NCBI GenBank assembly: GCA_003228175.2
Contig: QGNQ01000005.1
Span: forward strand, 41,826 to 105,825
DNA length: 64,000 nucleotides
Direction: 5' to 3'
Source of the DNA: Chloroflexota bacterium
GTDB lineage: Bacteria > Chloroflexota > Dehalococcoidia > Bin125
Positions 50,591 to 60,290 of this stretch are shown here, piece by piece. The stretch's first letter is position 1. Every line of letters begins with the position of its first letter. Below the pieces are notes generated by a model that was not told the DNA's origin, ran no database searches, and saw only the letters and a list, made by a program, of their open reading frames with translations. The position numbers and the translations under genes were made by a program.

Positions 50591-51903
50591 GTACACATCC
50601 GTCGCACGATTTCGTAGGTGAGCTCGACGCCCATGTTGAGGTTATCGAGCGTGAGGAACTCGTCGTTGCCGTGGAAGCCGGCGGCCTCCTCGGGGCTGAG
50701 CAGGCAGGGGATGAAGCCGTAGGCGGGGATGCCCTTGGCGCGCAGGAAGCGGTTGTCGGTGCCGCCGGTACAGGTGGTGGGCACGACGATGGCGTCCTCC
50801 GAGGCCTCCTTCATGACGGACTCGATGGTGCGGTAGAGCTCGGTGTCCCAGGGGATCGGCTCCGGCGCCTCTTGTCCCCAGTTGGTGTAGAAGTCGACCT
50901 GGACCCGTGCGTCGTCGACGATGGCGGCGACTTCCTGGCGCCAGGCTTCGCGGTCTTGGCCCGGCAGCAAGCGGCAATCCAGGACGGCGGTGCTCTTGGC
51001 GGGGATGACGTTGGCTTTGATGCCGCTCTGAATCATTGTGATGTTGAGGGTGTTCTGGAAGGTGGCCTGGTAGGCGGGGTTGCTGCGGATGAGCGCTTCC
51101 AGCACCGCGCCATCGGCGGTGGCGGGCATGAGCCCTTCTTGCTTCAGTCGCTCAATGGTGTGGCGCGTCTCAGGGATGAAGGTGAGGGGGCGGTCCCAGT
51201 CGGCGAGGCGCTGGAGGACGCGGGTGAGGTGGACGGCGGAGTTGTCGAGGTGGGGGCGGCTGCCGTGCCCGGGTGTGCCGACGGCGGTCAGCTGTAGCCA
51301 GCAGATGGTTTTCTCGTTCGTGGCGACGGAGAAGAGTTCGGTGTCTTGTCCCAGGAAGCGGGATCTGCCGGAGCCGCCCTCGCTGAGTTCGAACTCGACG
51401 TCGACGAGCTCGGGATGGGTTTCGGAGAGCCACTGCATGCCGTGGAAGCTGCCGGCCTCTTCGTCCGGGACGGCGCAGAAGACGAGGTCGCGTTGGAGCG
51501 GGGCGCCGTGTCGTTTGAGCAGGAGCATCGTCATGAGCTGCATGACGGCGGCGCCCTTCATGTCGACGGCGCCGCGACCGTAGATGCGGCCATCCTCGAC
51601 GAGGCCGTCGAAGGCGGGCTTGGTCCAGTACTCCGCCTCGACGGGTACGACGTCGGTGTGGTTGCAGAGCATCATGGGCTGCTTGCGGCCGTCGCCGGGG
51701 AGGGTGGCGAGGAGGATGTCGCGGTTGGGCTGGGGCTCGAGGTAGGTGCAGTGGAAGCCCTCGGCGGCGAGGAGGTCGCCGAGGAAGTGGGCGGCGGGGG
51801 CCTCGTTGCCGGGGGGGTTGGAGGTGTCGATGCGGAGGTAGCGGGTGAGGATGTCGAGGGCTTCGGCGTGGATGGCGGGCCAGTCGATGGGGGCGTTCGC
51901 CAT
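50587..51903 (-). CDS. M20-family metallopeptidase/deacylase
   Basis: A 438-residue zinc hydrolase. Zinc ligands are in LCNHTDVVPVE, GRGAVDMKGAAVMQLM and the catalytic Glu pair VPDEEAGSFHGMQW. The lid domain has GTPGHGSRPHLDNSAVHL, and the last ligand His is in FHGNDEFLTLDNL. The layout is that of ArgE/DapE/CPG2-like enzymes. It is coupled to the HSL-type hydrolase, so the two may work in sequence on an ester- or amide-containing compound. Confidence 0.9.
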   Translation of the reverse strand: MANAPIDWPAIHAEALDILTRYLRIDTSNPPGNEAPAAHFLGDLLAAEGFHCTYLEPQPNRDILLATLPGDGRKQPMMLCNHTDVVPVEAEYWTKPAFDGLVEDGRIYGRGAVDMKGAAVMQLMTMLLLKRHGAPLQRDLVFCAVPDEEAGSFHGMQWLSETHPELVDVEFELSEGGSGRSRFLGQDTELFSVATNEKTICWLQLTAVGTPGHGSRPHLDNSAVHLTRVLQRLADWDRPLTFIPETRHTIERLKQEGLMPATADGAVLEALIRSNPAYQATFQNTLNITMIQSGIKANVIPAKSTAVLDCRLLPGQDREAWRQEVAAIVDDARVQVDFYTNWGQEAPEPIPWDTELYRTIESVMKEASEDAIVVPTTCTGGTDNRFLRAKGIPAYGFIPCLLSPEEAAGFHGNDEFLTLDNLNMGVELTYEIVRRMCT

Positions 51904-52086
51904 GAGTCGATCCTTCGTTCGGCCGTAGGGCTTTCGGACGCGGAAGCTATCACGAGCGAGGGGGTTGAGCTTCCGCGCGCCGGGTGTCGAGACGGGCGCA
52001 GGGACTGAGACGCCCGGCTCAGACCCCCCGCCTCCTCGGCCCGCGGCGCCGAGGGCCTAACTGCTACAGTGACCCGACCAGAACAC

Positions 52087-55000
52087 ATGGTCCAAATTAT
52101 TGATCCCGAAAGCGCGAGTTCGGCGCCGCTCGATTCGGCCCCCGCGGGGGGTGCGGCCGATGTTGCGTCGGGCGCGGTGGTGCCGCGGGCGCTGCGCGAT
52201 TTCCACCCGGCGATCCAGGCCTGGTTCCTGCGTCACTTCTCGGCGCCGACGGACGCGCAGGTGGATGGCTGGCCCGAGATCCGGGCCCGCCGGGACGTGC
52301 TGATCGCGGCGCCGACGGGGTCGGGGAAGACGCTGGCCGCGTTCCTGGCGGGCATCGACGCGCTGATTCGGAAGGCCGAGGCGGGCCTGCTGGATGAGCG
52401 CGTCGAGATTCTCTACGTGTCGCCGCTGAAGGCGCTGGGCAGCGACATTCATCGCAATCTGGAGGCGCCGCTGGAGGAGATTCGCGCGATCGCCCAGGAG
52501 CTGGGCTACGAGCTGCCGCCGATCCGCGTGGCGGTGCGCAGCGGCGATACGACGCCCTCCCAGCGGCAGGCGATCACGAAGCACCCGCCACACATTCTGA
52601 TCACGACGCCGGAGTCGCTGTATCTGATGCTGACGGCGGAGCGGGCGCGGGAGACGCTGAGGCATGTGCGGACTCTGATCGTGGATGAGATTCACGCGCT
52701 GGTGCGGGACCGGCGGGGCAGCCACATGGCGCTCAGCGTGGCGCGGCTGGAGCACATTGCGGAGGAGCGACCGTCGCGGATTGGGCTGTCGGCGACGCAG
52801 CGGCCGATCGACGAGATCGCGCGCTTCCTGGTGGGGCCGGAACGGGTACGGGCGGATGGGCAGCCCGACTGCGTGATTGTCGATCGGGGGCATCAGCGCG
52901 ACTTGGAGCTGAGCATTGAGGTACCGAATTCGGAGGTCATGGCGGTGGCGTCGCACGAGCAGTGGGCGGAGGTCTACGACCGCTTGGCGGCGCTGATCGC
53001 GGGCCATCGCACGACGTTGATCTTCGTCAATACGCGGCGGCTGGCGGAGCGGGTGGCGCACCACCTCAGCGAGCGCATTGGCAAGGAGCATGTGGCGAGC
53101 CACCACGGCTCGCTGTCGAAGGATCGCCGCTTGCAGATGGAGCAGCGGCTGAAGCGGGGGGAGCTGCGAGCGCTGGTGGCGACGGCGTCGCTGGAGCTGG
53201 GGATCGACGTGGGGTCGATCGATCTGGTGTGCCAGATTGCGTCGCCGCGGGCGATCAGCACGTTCCTGCAACGCGTGGGACGGTCTGGGCACGCGCTGGG
53301 GCTGACGCCGCGGGGCAAGCTCTTTCCGACGACGCGGGACGAGTTGGTGGAGTGCGCGGCGTTGGTGCGGGCGGTGCGGGCGGGACGGCTGGACAAGGTG
53401 CAGCAGCCGGTCGCGCCGCTGGATGTGCTGGCGCAGCAGATCGTGGCGGAGACGGCCTGCGAGGACTGGTTGGTGGACGACCTGTACGCGCAGTTCCGGC
53501 GGGCGGCGCCGTATCGGGATCTGAGTCGCGAGGATTTCGACGAGGTCGTGGCGATGCTGCGCGACGGAGTGGGCGAGAGCGGCGGCCGGGCCAACCCGTT
53601 GGTGCATCACGATCGGATCAACGGTGTGCTGCGTGCGCGTCGGGGGGCGCGGATGAAGGCGCTGACGAACGGGGGCACGATTCCCGAGCTGGGCGACTAC
53701 CGGGTGGTGGCAGAGCCGGACGGGATGTTCGTGGGGACGGTGAACGAGGACTGGGCGATCGAGAGCATGGCCGGCGACATTTTCCTGCTGGGCACGACGT
53801 CCTGGCGGATCAAGCGCGTCGAGTCAGGCACTGTGCGGGTGGAGAACGCGAATGGGGCACCGCCGACGATCCCGTTCTGGCTGGGCGAGTCGCCGGGCCG
53901 GACGGTGGAGCTGTCGGCCGAGGTGGGGGTGCTGCGTCGGGACGTGGCGGCGGGTGTGGCGGATGTGGAGGCGACCGTTGAGATGCTGCGGGAGGAGTGC
54001 GGCCTGGACGACCTGGGGGCGTCGCAGGTGTTCGACTATGTGAAGGCGACGGCGATCAGTCTGGGCGTCGTGCCGTCGGACACGGACATCGTGTTCGAGC
54101 GGTTCTTCGATGAGGCGGGCGACCAGCACCTCGTGGTGCACGCGCCGTTCGGGGCGCGGATCAATCGCGCGTGGGGGCTGGCGCTGCGCAAGCGCTTCTG
54201 TGTGCGCTTCGACTTTGAACTGCAGGCGGCGGCCAATGATGATGCGATTGTGCTGTCGATCGGGCCGGCGCAGTCGTTCCCGCTGGAGGAGGTGTTTGAC
54301 TACCTCAAGGCGGACAACGCGGAGGCGGCGCTGGCGCAGGCGATTCTCTACGTGCCGCAGTGGGGGACGCGCTGGCGCTGGAATGCGACGCGGGCGCTGG
54401 CGGTGGAGCGGCAGCGGGCCGGCAAGAAGGTGCCGGCGCAACTCCAGCGGATGCGCGCGGACGACCTGCTGGCGGCGGTTTTTCCGGCCCAGGTCGGTTG
54501 TCAGGAGAACTTGACGGGGCCGCTGGAGTACCCCGACCACCCGCTGGTGCGACAGTCACGCGAGGACTGCCTGCGCGAGTGGATGGATACGGACGGGCTG
54601 GTGGAGACGCTGGCGCGGATTGAGGCGGGCGAGATCACGCTGCATGCTCGCGATACGACGGAGCCGTCGCCGATGGCGCACGAGATTATCAACGGGAAGC
54701 CGTACACGTTCCTGGACGACGCGCCGCTGGAGGAGCGTCGGACGCGGGCGGTGATGCTGCGTCACGCGCTGCCGAACGATGCGCGCGATCTCTCGGCGCT
54801 GGACCCGGATGCGATTGCGCGGGTGCGCGAGGAGGCCTGGCCGGTCCCTCGGGACGCGGAAGAGGTGCATGACGCGTTGCAGTCGTTGGTGGCGCTGTCG
54901 GAGCGGGAGGCGCGCGGATGGGAGCGCTGGCTTGAGGATCTGGCGGCGCAGGGTCGTGCAGCGGTGGTCGAAGCGGGGGGGACGCTGCCGGGGGCGGGAC

Positions 55001-56706
55001 CGCGACACTGGTTCGCGGCGGAGAACCTGCCGTTGATTGAGTTGCTGTTCCCGAACGGGCGCGTGACGCCGCCGGTGAGTCTGCCGTTCGGGGCGGCGGC
55101 GACGGTCGCGGACCGGGAGGAGGCGCGGGCGCGACTGCTGCGGGGTCACTGTGAGGTGTCAGGGCCGATCACGGCGTCGGTGCTGGCGTCGCGGTGCGGG
55201 CTGGGGGTGGAGGATGTGGAGCGGGGGCTGGTGCAGGTGGAGGCGTACGGGCATGTGCTGCGCGGTCGGTTTACGCCGCGGGCTTTCGGGGGACCGTTGC
55301 CGCCGCCAACGGTCGAGGGGGAGCCGCCGGAGGGGCCAGACGAGTTCTGCGACCGGCGACTGCTGGCGCGGATCCATCGCTACACGCTGGACTTCTTGCG
55401 TAAGCAGATTGAGCCGGTGGGAGCGCGGGACTTCATGCGCTTCCTGCTGCGCTGGCAGCACTGCACGCCGGACACGCGGTTGCACGGGAAGCAGGGCCTG
55501 CGCTTGGTTGTGGAGCGGCTGCAGGGCTTCGAGGCGCCGGCCGTCGCGTGGGAGCGCGACCTGCTGCCGGCCCGCGTCGCGGACTACGATCCGGGCTGGC
55601 TGGACGAGCTCTGCTTGGACGGCACGCTGACCTGGGGGCGGCTGAGCGCACGCAAGTCGAGTCTGCACCCGGCGTCGCCGGCCAAACCGTCGCGGGTGAT
55701 GCCGGTGAGCTTGGGTCTGCGGGCCGACTTCCCGTTGCTGCGGGCGGCGACTGCGCCGCCTCCGGCGCCCGCCGTCGACCGACGGGGCTCAGGGGGGAAG
55801 TCGAAGGCCAGGTCCCGGAACGGCGGAGCAGCGAACGTGGAGGAGACGCCGGGCGACGCCCCAATCGGTGAGCCGCAGGCGGGCGTGTCGAAGGTTGTAC
55901 TGGAGCTGTTACGCGCTCGCGGGGCGCTGTTCTTCGACGAGATCGTAAACGGCAGCCGCCACTTGGCGACGGAGGTGGAGGAGGCGCTGCGCGACCTGGT
56001 GGCGCGAGGACTGGTACACGCCGATGGCTACGAGGGATTGCGGCATCTGGCGGGCAAGCGTCGCAGCGGCGCCGGGGCGGGACGCCGGCAGGGGCGGTCG
56101 CGGTACGCGGGGGGGCGATTCTCCGGCGGGGGTCCGGCCGGGCGCTGGGCGGTGATGGAGGACGCGGCGTCGGATATGGATATCGAGGATCTGGCGGAGG
56201 GCACGGCGGAGATTCTGCTGTCGCGCTACGGGGTGATCTTCCGAGACCTGCTGGACCGGGAGAGCATCACGACGCCCTGGCGGCACGTGCTCAGGGCCCT
56301 GCGCCGGATGGAGGCGCGCGGACAGGTCCGCGGCGGCCGCTTCGTCGCGGGCTTCGTGGGAGAGCAGTACGCGCTGCCGGAGGCTGTCGAGTCGTTGCGG
56401 GCGGTGCGCCGGAAGGCGCGCAGCGGCGAGCGGGTGTACCTGAGCGCGGTGGACCCGTGCAATCTGGTGGGGATCGTGGTGCCGGGGGAGCGCGTTGCGG
56501 CGCGGCCGGGCGATTCGCTGACGTTGATCGATGGAGCCCTTCCGGACGATGACGAGAGCGTTGGTCGCATCCCTTGGCCGCAGCGGCCGGAGCAGGTGGA
56601 GGCGAGTCCGCGGGCGGATTTGGATCCGGCGCTGTTTGGGTCGGACGGGGCGCTGTCGGACAAGGCGGCGTGGCGCGCGGTGAATCGGATCACGGGTGGG
56701 TTTTAG
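52087..56706 (+). CDS. lhr: Large DEAD/DEAH-box helicase Lhr
   Basis: A ~1539-residue helicase of bacterial Lhr type, thought to act in DNA repair. Walker A is APTGSGKTLAAFLAG, then LYVSPLKALGSDI, the DEIH box VDEIHALVRDRRGSHMA, GLSATQRPIDEIA, and in the second RecA domain ATASLELGIDVGSIDLV and SPRAISTFLQRVGRSGHA. The winged-helix and Lhr-core domains follow, then the bacterial C-terminal extension with VLRALRRMEARGQVRGGRFVAGFVGEQYALPEA. ATG 52087 is preferred. A TACAGT -10 box (52065-52070) overlaps the upstream GTG at 52069, so that codon would lie outside the transcript. Confidence 0.92.
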   Translation: MVQIIDPESASSAPLDSAPAGGAADVASGAVVPRALRDFHPAIQAWFLRHFSAPTDAQVDGWPEIRARRDVLIAAPTGSGKTLAAFLAGIDALIRKAEAGLLDERVEILYVSPLKALGSDIHRNLEAPLEEIRAIAQELGYELPPIRVAVRSGDTTPSQRQAITKHPPHILITTPESLYLMLTAERARETLRHVRTLIVDEIHALVRDRRGSHMALSVARLEHIAEERPSRIGLSATQRPIDEIARFLVGPERVRADGQPDCVIVDRGHQRDLELSIEVPNSEVMAVASHEQWAEVYDRLAALIAGHRTTLIFVNTRRLAERVAHHLSERIGKEHVASHHGSLSKDRRLQMEQRLKRGELRALVATASLELGIDVGSIDLVCQIASPRAISTFLQRVGRSGHALGLTPRGKLFPTTRDELVECAALVRAVRAGRLDKVQQPVAPLDVLAQQIVAETACEDWLVDDLYAQFRRAAPYRDLSREDFDEVVAMLRDGVGESGGRANPLVHHDRINGVLRARRGARMKALTNGGTIPELGDYRVVAEPDGMFVGTVNEDWAIESMAGDIFLLGTTSWRIKRVESGTVRVENANGAPPTIPFWLGESPGRTVELSAEVGVLRRDVAAGVADVEATVEMLREECGLDDLGASQVFDYVKATAISLGVVPSDTDIVFERFFDEAGDQHLVVHAPFGARINRAWGLALRKRFCVRFDFELQAAANDDAIVLSIGPAQSFPLEEVFDYLKADNAEAALAQAILYVPQWGTRWRWNATRALAVERQRAGKKVPAQLQRMRADDLLAAVFPAQVGCQENLTGPLEYPDHPLVRQSREDCLREWMDTDGLVETLARIEAGEITLHARDTTEPSPMAHEIINGKPYTFLDDAPLEERRTRAVMLRHALPNDARDLSALDPDAIARVREEAWPVPRDAEEVHDALQSLVALSEREARGWERWLEDLAAQGRAAVVEAGGTLPGAGPRHWFAAENLPLIELLFPNGRVTPPVSLPFGAAATVADREEARARLLRGHCEVSGPITASVLASRCGLGVEDVERGLVQVEAYGHVLRGRFTPRAFGGPLPPPTVEGEPPEGPDEFCDRRLLARIHRYTLDFLRKQIEPVGARDFMRFLLRWQHCTPDTRLHGKQGLRLVVERLQGFEAPAVAWERDLLPARVADYDPGWLDELCLDGTLTWGRLSARKSSLHPASPAKPSRVMPVSLGLRADFPLLRAATAPPPAPAVDRRGSGGKSKARSRNGGAANVEETPGDAPIGEPQAGVSKVVLELLRARGALFFDEIVNGSRHLATEVEEALRDLVARGLVHADGYEGLRHLAGKRRSGAGAGRRQGRSRYAGGRFSGGGPAGRWAVMEDAASDMDIEDLAEGTAEILLSRYGVIFRDLLDRESITTPWRHVLRALRRMEARGQVRGGRFVAGFVGEQYALPEAVESLRAVRRKARSGERVYLSAVDPCNLVGIVVPGERVAARPGDSLTLIDGALPDDDESVGRIPWPQRPEQVEASPRADLDPALFGSDGALSDKAAWRAVNRITGGF

Positions 56707-56720
56707 GGGCCCGCGTTCGT

Positions 56721-56809
56721 GGCTTTCGGCTGCCTCGACTTCGTTCGGGCCAACGGGTGTGAGGGCGAACGGGCTTTCGTGTCCCTCGACTTCGCTCGGG
56801 ACGAACGGG
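56721..56809. repeat. Two direct copies of a ~37-bp intergenic repeat
   Basis: Copies at 56721-56757 and 56772-56809 share GGCTTTCG, CCTCGACTTCG, TCGGG and AACGGG in the same order and spacing. They fill most of the 135-bp gap between convergent lhr and PPOX genes, where a dispersed intergenic repeat would be tolerated. Confidence 0.7.
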
Positions 56810-56841
56810 GGAGGGTAGGAAGACGAACGGCGGGGCGGGCG

Positions 56842-57258
56842 CTAACTCCAGGGCTGCATGCCGGGGCCGGCGCCGCGGACTTTCTCGACGTCGATCTTGA
56901 CGAGGACGCGCTGCTCGCCGTCCTGGCGGTAGGGGTAGGCGTCGAGGCCCATGAAGCGCTTGGCGAGCTTGTCGATGTTGGCGTCGGCGCCGTCGGTGGT
57001 GACGGTGGCTTTGCCGTAGATGGCGGCGTAGGCCTGCGGGTCGGCCTTGCTCTGCCCGGTCACGATGATGTTGGGGTTGTTGCGGAGATTGGCCGGCTTC
57101 TCGCGTCCCTCGGCGGTGTTGAATTGGGGGGTGTCGCCGTCGACGTCCATCCAGACCATCGTGATCTGGGGCGCGCCGTCGGGCTTCTGCGTGACGATGA
57201 ATCCATAGGCTTTGTCTTCGAGCAGATCTTTGACCGACTGCGGCAGCGCGATTCCCAT
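56842..57258 (-). CDS. PPOX-class F420-type split-barrel protein
   Basis: A 138-residue protein: LPQSVKDLLEDKAYGFIVTQKPDGAPQITMVWMDVDGD, NTAEGREKPANLRNNPNIIV, YAAIYGKATVTTDGAD, LAKRFMGLDAYPYR and VLVKIDVEKVRG. The pattern is that of F420-dependent PPOX proteins of the Rv1155 type. It is the third such gene in the window. The ATG at 57258 gives the usual length. Confidence 0.85.
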   Translation of the reverse strand: MGIALPQSVKDLLEDKAYGFIVTQKPDGAPQITMVWMDVDGDTPQFNTAEGREKPANLRNNPNIIVTGQSKADPQAYAAIYGKATVTTDGADANIDKLAKRFMGLDAYPYRQDGEQRVLVKIDVEKVRGAGPGMQPWS

Positions 57259-57352
57259 GGCACCAGGCCTTTCACTCAGCCGAGCGGCGCAAGATGACGC
57301 TGCTCGCTCTCGTTCGATTGCGGATGCCGATTGTATCTGGGCCTGCCCGATT

Positions 57353-58180
57353 TCAGCGGGCGTAGCTGCGGGCCAACGACTCGGCGGGGTCCGCTTCGAT
57401 GCCGAGGGAGGCGATGGGGTAGCGCAGGCCGTTGCGGTTCAGCGCTGCGAGACCGTCGATGACCTTGGGCAGGTAGCGGGGTGGGATGGCCATGAGGAGT
57501 TCGTCGTCCTGGACGCCGCCGAAGCGTCGCTCGGCGAAGCAGGGGATGGAGAGGCTGGGCTCGCCGGTGCGGAGGGCGCGACCCCAGGAGTCGGCGCAGG
57601 CGGACTCGCCGACGCAGGAGAACTCGAGCTTCTTGTAGCCGCTGAATTGCAGCGCGTTGATGAGGATGATCATCTGCCCGGGGGTCGCGTAGAGGAGGGC
57701 GATGTCGGGCGGGTTGAGGCGTCCCGTGGCGAGGGGCGAGACGGCGAGGGCGTGATAGCGACCGGCGGGCAGGCAGTCCATGGCCTCCTGATGGGCGATG
57801 GCGTCGGCGTCGGTGGCGAACCAGACGCCGGACATGTTGGTGCTTTTGCGCCAGGCGGGTTCTTGCGGGTAGAGGCCGACGGGCGCGCCGCACTGCGGTC
57901 CGGTGAGGTCGTCCATGGTGATGCCGACGGTGCGGTTGAGCCAGCGGGCTTGGGCGACGATCTGGTCGAGGGCATGCTTGCGGTCGGGCCGGCGGATGCG
58001 CTCGATGGCCTCCATGTCGGCGACGGTGTCGAAGAGCTTCATGCCGACGGGGGTGGCTTTGAGGCGGAGGTAGCGGTTGAGGCCGTCGACGAGGGCGGGC
58101 CAGTCGTAGGCGTCGGGCTCTGGGGGCGCGTCGGGGGCGACGCCGATGGCGACGGGGGGGTTGACGGGGGGGGTGGTCAT
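57353..58180 (-). CDS. DUF169-domain protein
   Basis: A 275-residue protein of the uncharacterised DUF169 family. It has the diagnostic LKATPVGMKLF near the start, then GPQCGAPVGLY, ALLYATPGQMIILINALQFSGYKKLEF, the paired-Cys segment SCVGESACADSWG and SLSIPCFAERRFGG. The conserved cysteines suggest metal or Fe-S binding. DUF169 genes are common in anaerobes and Chloroflexota, with no proven role. It is divergent from the CoA-transferase gene. Confidence 0.88.
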   Translation of the reverse strand: MTTPPVNPPVAIGVAPDAPPEPDAYDWPALVDGLNRYLRLKATPVGMKLFDTVADMEAIERIRRPDRKHALDQIVAQARWLNRTVGITMDDLTGPQCGAPVGLYPQEPAWRKSTNMSGVWFATDADAIAHQEAMDCLPAGRYHALAVSPLATGRLNPPDIALLYATPGQMIILINALQFSGYKKLEFSCVGESACADSWGRALRTGEPSLSIPCFAERRFGGVQDDELLMAIPPRYLPKVIDGLAALNRNGLRYPIASLGIEADPAESLARSYAR

Positions 58181-58253
58181 TGCGTAGCTCCCGGGTTCGC
58201 GTCGTGGATTCGAGGGGAGGCTAGCAGCGGCCGGGCGGCGTTGTTGCGGGCGC

Positions 58254-58259
58254 TAGTAT
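58254..58259 (+). promoter_or_regulatory. -10 box (TAGTAT) for the CoA-transferase gene
   Basis: TAGTAT lies about 50 bases before the GTG start, in the divergent gap with the DUF169 gene. No clear -35 is visible. Confidence 0.4.
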
Positions 58260-58308
58260 CGGGGCATGTCGCGCGGCGTCGCGCGGGAGGGCGAGAGGGG
58301 CGACTGTC

Positions 58309-59541
58309 GTGGCAGCACTGGATGGCATGCGCGTTCTGGATATGACGCAGTACGAGGCGGGGACCTCCTGCACGCAGGCGCTGGCTTGGCTGGGCGCGGA
58401 CGTGGTGAAGATTGAGCGGCCAGGCTCGGGCGATCCGGGACGCGTCGTGCGGACAGGGAAGGACCACTCGCCGTACTTTCTGACTTGGAACAACAACAAG
58501 CGCAGCGTCTCGATCGACCTGGCTGCGGCCGAGGGCCGCGATGTCTTCCTGAAGCTTGCGCCGCACTATGATGTCTTCGTGGAGAACTACGGTCCCGGCG
58601 TGACCGAGAAGCTGGGCATTGATTACGAGACGTTGAAGGCGATCAACCCGCGCATCATCTACGGGCGGATCAAGGGCTACGGCACGACCGGCCCTTACGC
58701 CGACTACAAGTGCTTCGACATGATCGCGCAGGCGATGGGCGGCGGGTTCTCCGTGACGGGTCTGGCCGATGGGCCGCCTTTGCGTCCCGGCCCGACGGTG
58801 GGCGACTCCGGCACCGGCGTGCAGATGGCGCTCGCGATCACGGCCGCCTATGTGCAGCAGCAGCGCACGGGGGAGGGGCAGGAGATCGATCTGGCGATGT
58901 ATGAGGCATACACGTACTACATGCGCACGCCCCTGGCGGCGAGCGGCGATTACGATCGCAGCCCGGCGCGGCGCAAGGGTAACGAGGGCGGCGCGCCGAC
59001 GGACCTGTATCCCTGCCGTCCACTTGGGCCCAACGACTGGGTCTACATCATGGTGGTGACGACACGGATGTGGGACGCTTTCTGCATCGCGATTGAGCGG
59101 CCCGAGTTCCTGGCCGATCCGCGCTTCGAGCGGGGGAAGCTGCGGCTGGAGAATCGCGACGCGTTGTACGAGGAGATCTCGAAGTGGACGCGGGAGCACA
59201 CGAAGCAGGAGGTGCTGCGCATCCTGGGCGAGGCCGGTGTGCCCTGCGGGTACAGCGCTGAGACCACCGACTACTGGACGGACCCACACATGCGGGCGCG
59301 GGGTCTGGTGGAGACGGTGCACCATGCGGAGGTGGGCGATGTCGATCAGCTGCGCTGGCCGCCACTGATGTCGAGGTCGCATGTGCCGATGCGGGCGGCG
59401 CCGCTGCTGGGAGAGCACACAGCGGCGGTGGTGGCGGCGGAGGCGGGGCTGAGCGCGGAGGAGATTCGGGATCTGGAGGGGCGCGGCGTGCTGGGGTCGA
59501 CGGAGGCGCCGGAGGGGGCGGAGATGGAGTCTGCGCGCTAG
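58309..59541 (+). CDS. CaiB/BaiF-family CoA transferase (class III)
   Basis: A 410-residue class III CoA transferase: VLDMTQYEAGTSCTQALAWLGADVVKIERPG, NNKRSVSIDLAAAEGRDVF, YDVFVENYGPGVTEKLG, GYGTTGPYADYKCFDMIAQA and the catalytic Asp in EIDLAMYEAYTYYM. It moves CoA between carboxylic acids through an aspartyl-CoA anhydride. The GTG at 58309 is followed closely by the conserved start. Its stop shares CTAG with the stop of the convergent methyltransferase. The substrate pair is unknown. Confidence 0.9.
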   Translation: MAALDGMRVLDMTQYEAGTSCTQALAWLGADVVKIERPGSGDPGRVVRTGKDHSPYFLTWNNNKRSVSIDLAAAEGRDVFLKLAPHYDVFVENYGPGVTEKLGIDYETLKAINPRIIYGRIKGYGTTGPYADYKCFDMIAQAMGGGFSVTGLADGPPLRPGPTVGDSGTGVQMALAITAAYVQQQRTGEGQEIDLAMYEAYTYYMRTPLAASGDYDRSPARRKGNEGGAPTDLYPCRPLGPNDWVYIMVVTTRMWDAFCIAIERPEFLADPRFERGKLRLENRDALYEEISKWTREHTKQEVLRILGEAGVPCGYSAETTDYWTDPHMRARGLVETVHHAEVGDVDQLRWPPLMSRSHVPMRAAPLLGEHTAAVVAAEAGLSAEEIRDLEGRGVLGSTEAPEGAEMESAR

Positions 59542-60290
59542 CGGCCTGGCTCGCCGATGATCAGGCGGTAGCCGAGATCGATGGAAGGACTGCGGAGGAG
59601 ATCGCGGTTCTTGCGCGCCCATTGACCACTCTCGATATCCGATCGCAGCCGCGCCATGCGGCGCTTGACGAGGGCCGGATCGACTTGATGAAAGAACGAA
59701 ATCGCTTCCCGTGCTCGCGGGTCGAGGTAGCGTTCCGGACGCCGCCAGTAGGCGGAGAGGAATCCGTCGGTGCAATCCCAAGGCACCGGGAGCTCCTGCA
59801 CACGCCCATTGATGGCGTCGGCGAGGTCGGCGAGCGGGGGCATCCCGGCTTGTGCGATCGTGGTTAGCTCGTTGAGGTAGTCGCGCAGTAGCCAGAAGTT
59901 CGCGAAGCAGGTGGCGGCCGGGTCGTGCGTGAGGATCACGATCCGATCTCGAGCGACGCGGTCGATCTCGGCGATCCCGGCCCGCCAATTGCCCCAATGG
60001 TGGACGGTCAAGACCGCGAGGGCGGCGTCGAACGTCTTGTCGGGGAAGGGCAGGGCGAGGGCCGTTCCCTGCACGGCGATCCCGCCGGTTCGCTGCTCGA
60101 TCATTCGGCGTGATGGGTCCAGACCAACGATCCGACGGTCGGTGGGCTCGTAGGAGCCGGCACCAGCACCGACGTTGAGCACGCTTGCTGCCCGGCCCAG
60201 CGCGTCGCGAATCGCGGCGGCGATGCGCGGGTCTGGCTTCCGTTGGGCCGCGTAGCCATGTCCGATGCGGTCGTAGAGCGGGCCGGGCAT
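59538..60290 (-). CDS. Class I SAM-dependent methyltransferase
   Basis: A 250-residue methyltransferase: YDRIGHGYAAQRKPDPRIA, motif I VLNVGAGAGSYEP, motif II IVGLDPSRRMIEQR, and the motif IV/V region FDAALAVLTVHHWGNW. This is the Methyltransf_11 arrangement. TACCTT lies six bases before ATG 60290 with no ribosome site, so it may be leaderless. Longer starts run into the panE end and are non-homologous. The substrate is unknown. Confidence 0.87.
   Translation of the reverse strand: MPGPLYDRIGHGYAAQRKPDPRIAAAIRDALGRAASVLNVGAGAGSYEPTDRRIVGLDPSRRMIEQRTGGIAVQGTALALPFPDKTFDAALAVLTVHHWGNWRAGIAEIDRVARDRIVILTHDPAATCFANFWLLRDYLNELTTIAQAGMPPLADLADAINGRVQELPVPWDCTDGFLSAYWRRPERYLDPRAREAISFFHQVDPALVKRRMARLRSDIESGQWARKNRDLLRSPSIDLGYRLIIGEPGR

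Noticed and set aside
52057..53610. Long open frame on the minus strand opposite lhr
   Set aside because: It is a GC-driven antisense shadow: Arg/His/Pro-rich translation, no domain, no ribosome site, and the plus strand carries an unmistakable helicase.
58177..59997. 606-codon minus-strand frame opposite the CoA transferase
   Set aside because: Antisense shadow with Arg/His-rich composition; the plus strand encodes a complete CaiB/BaiF protein.
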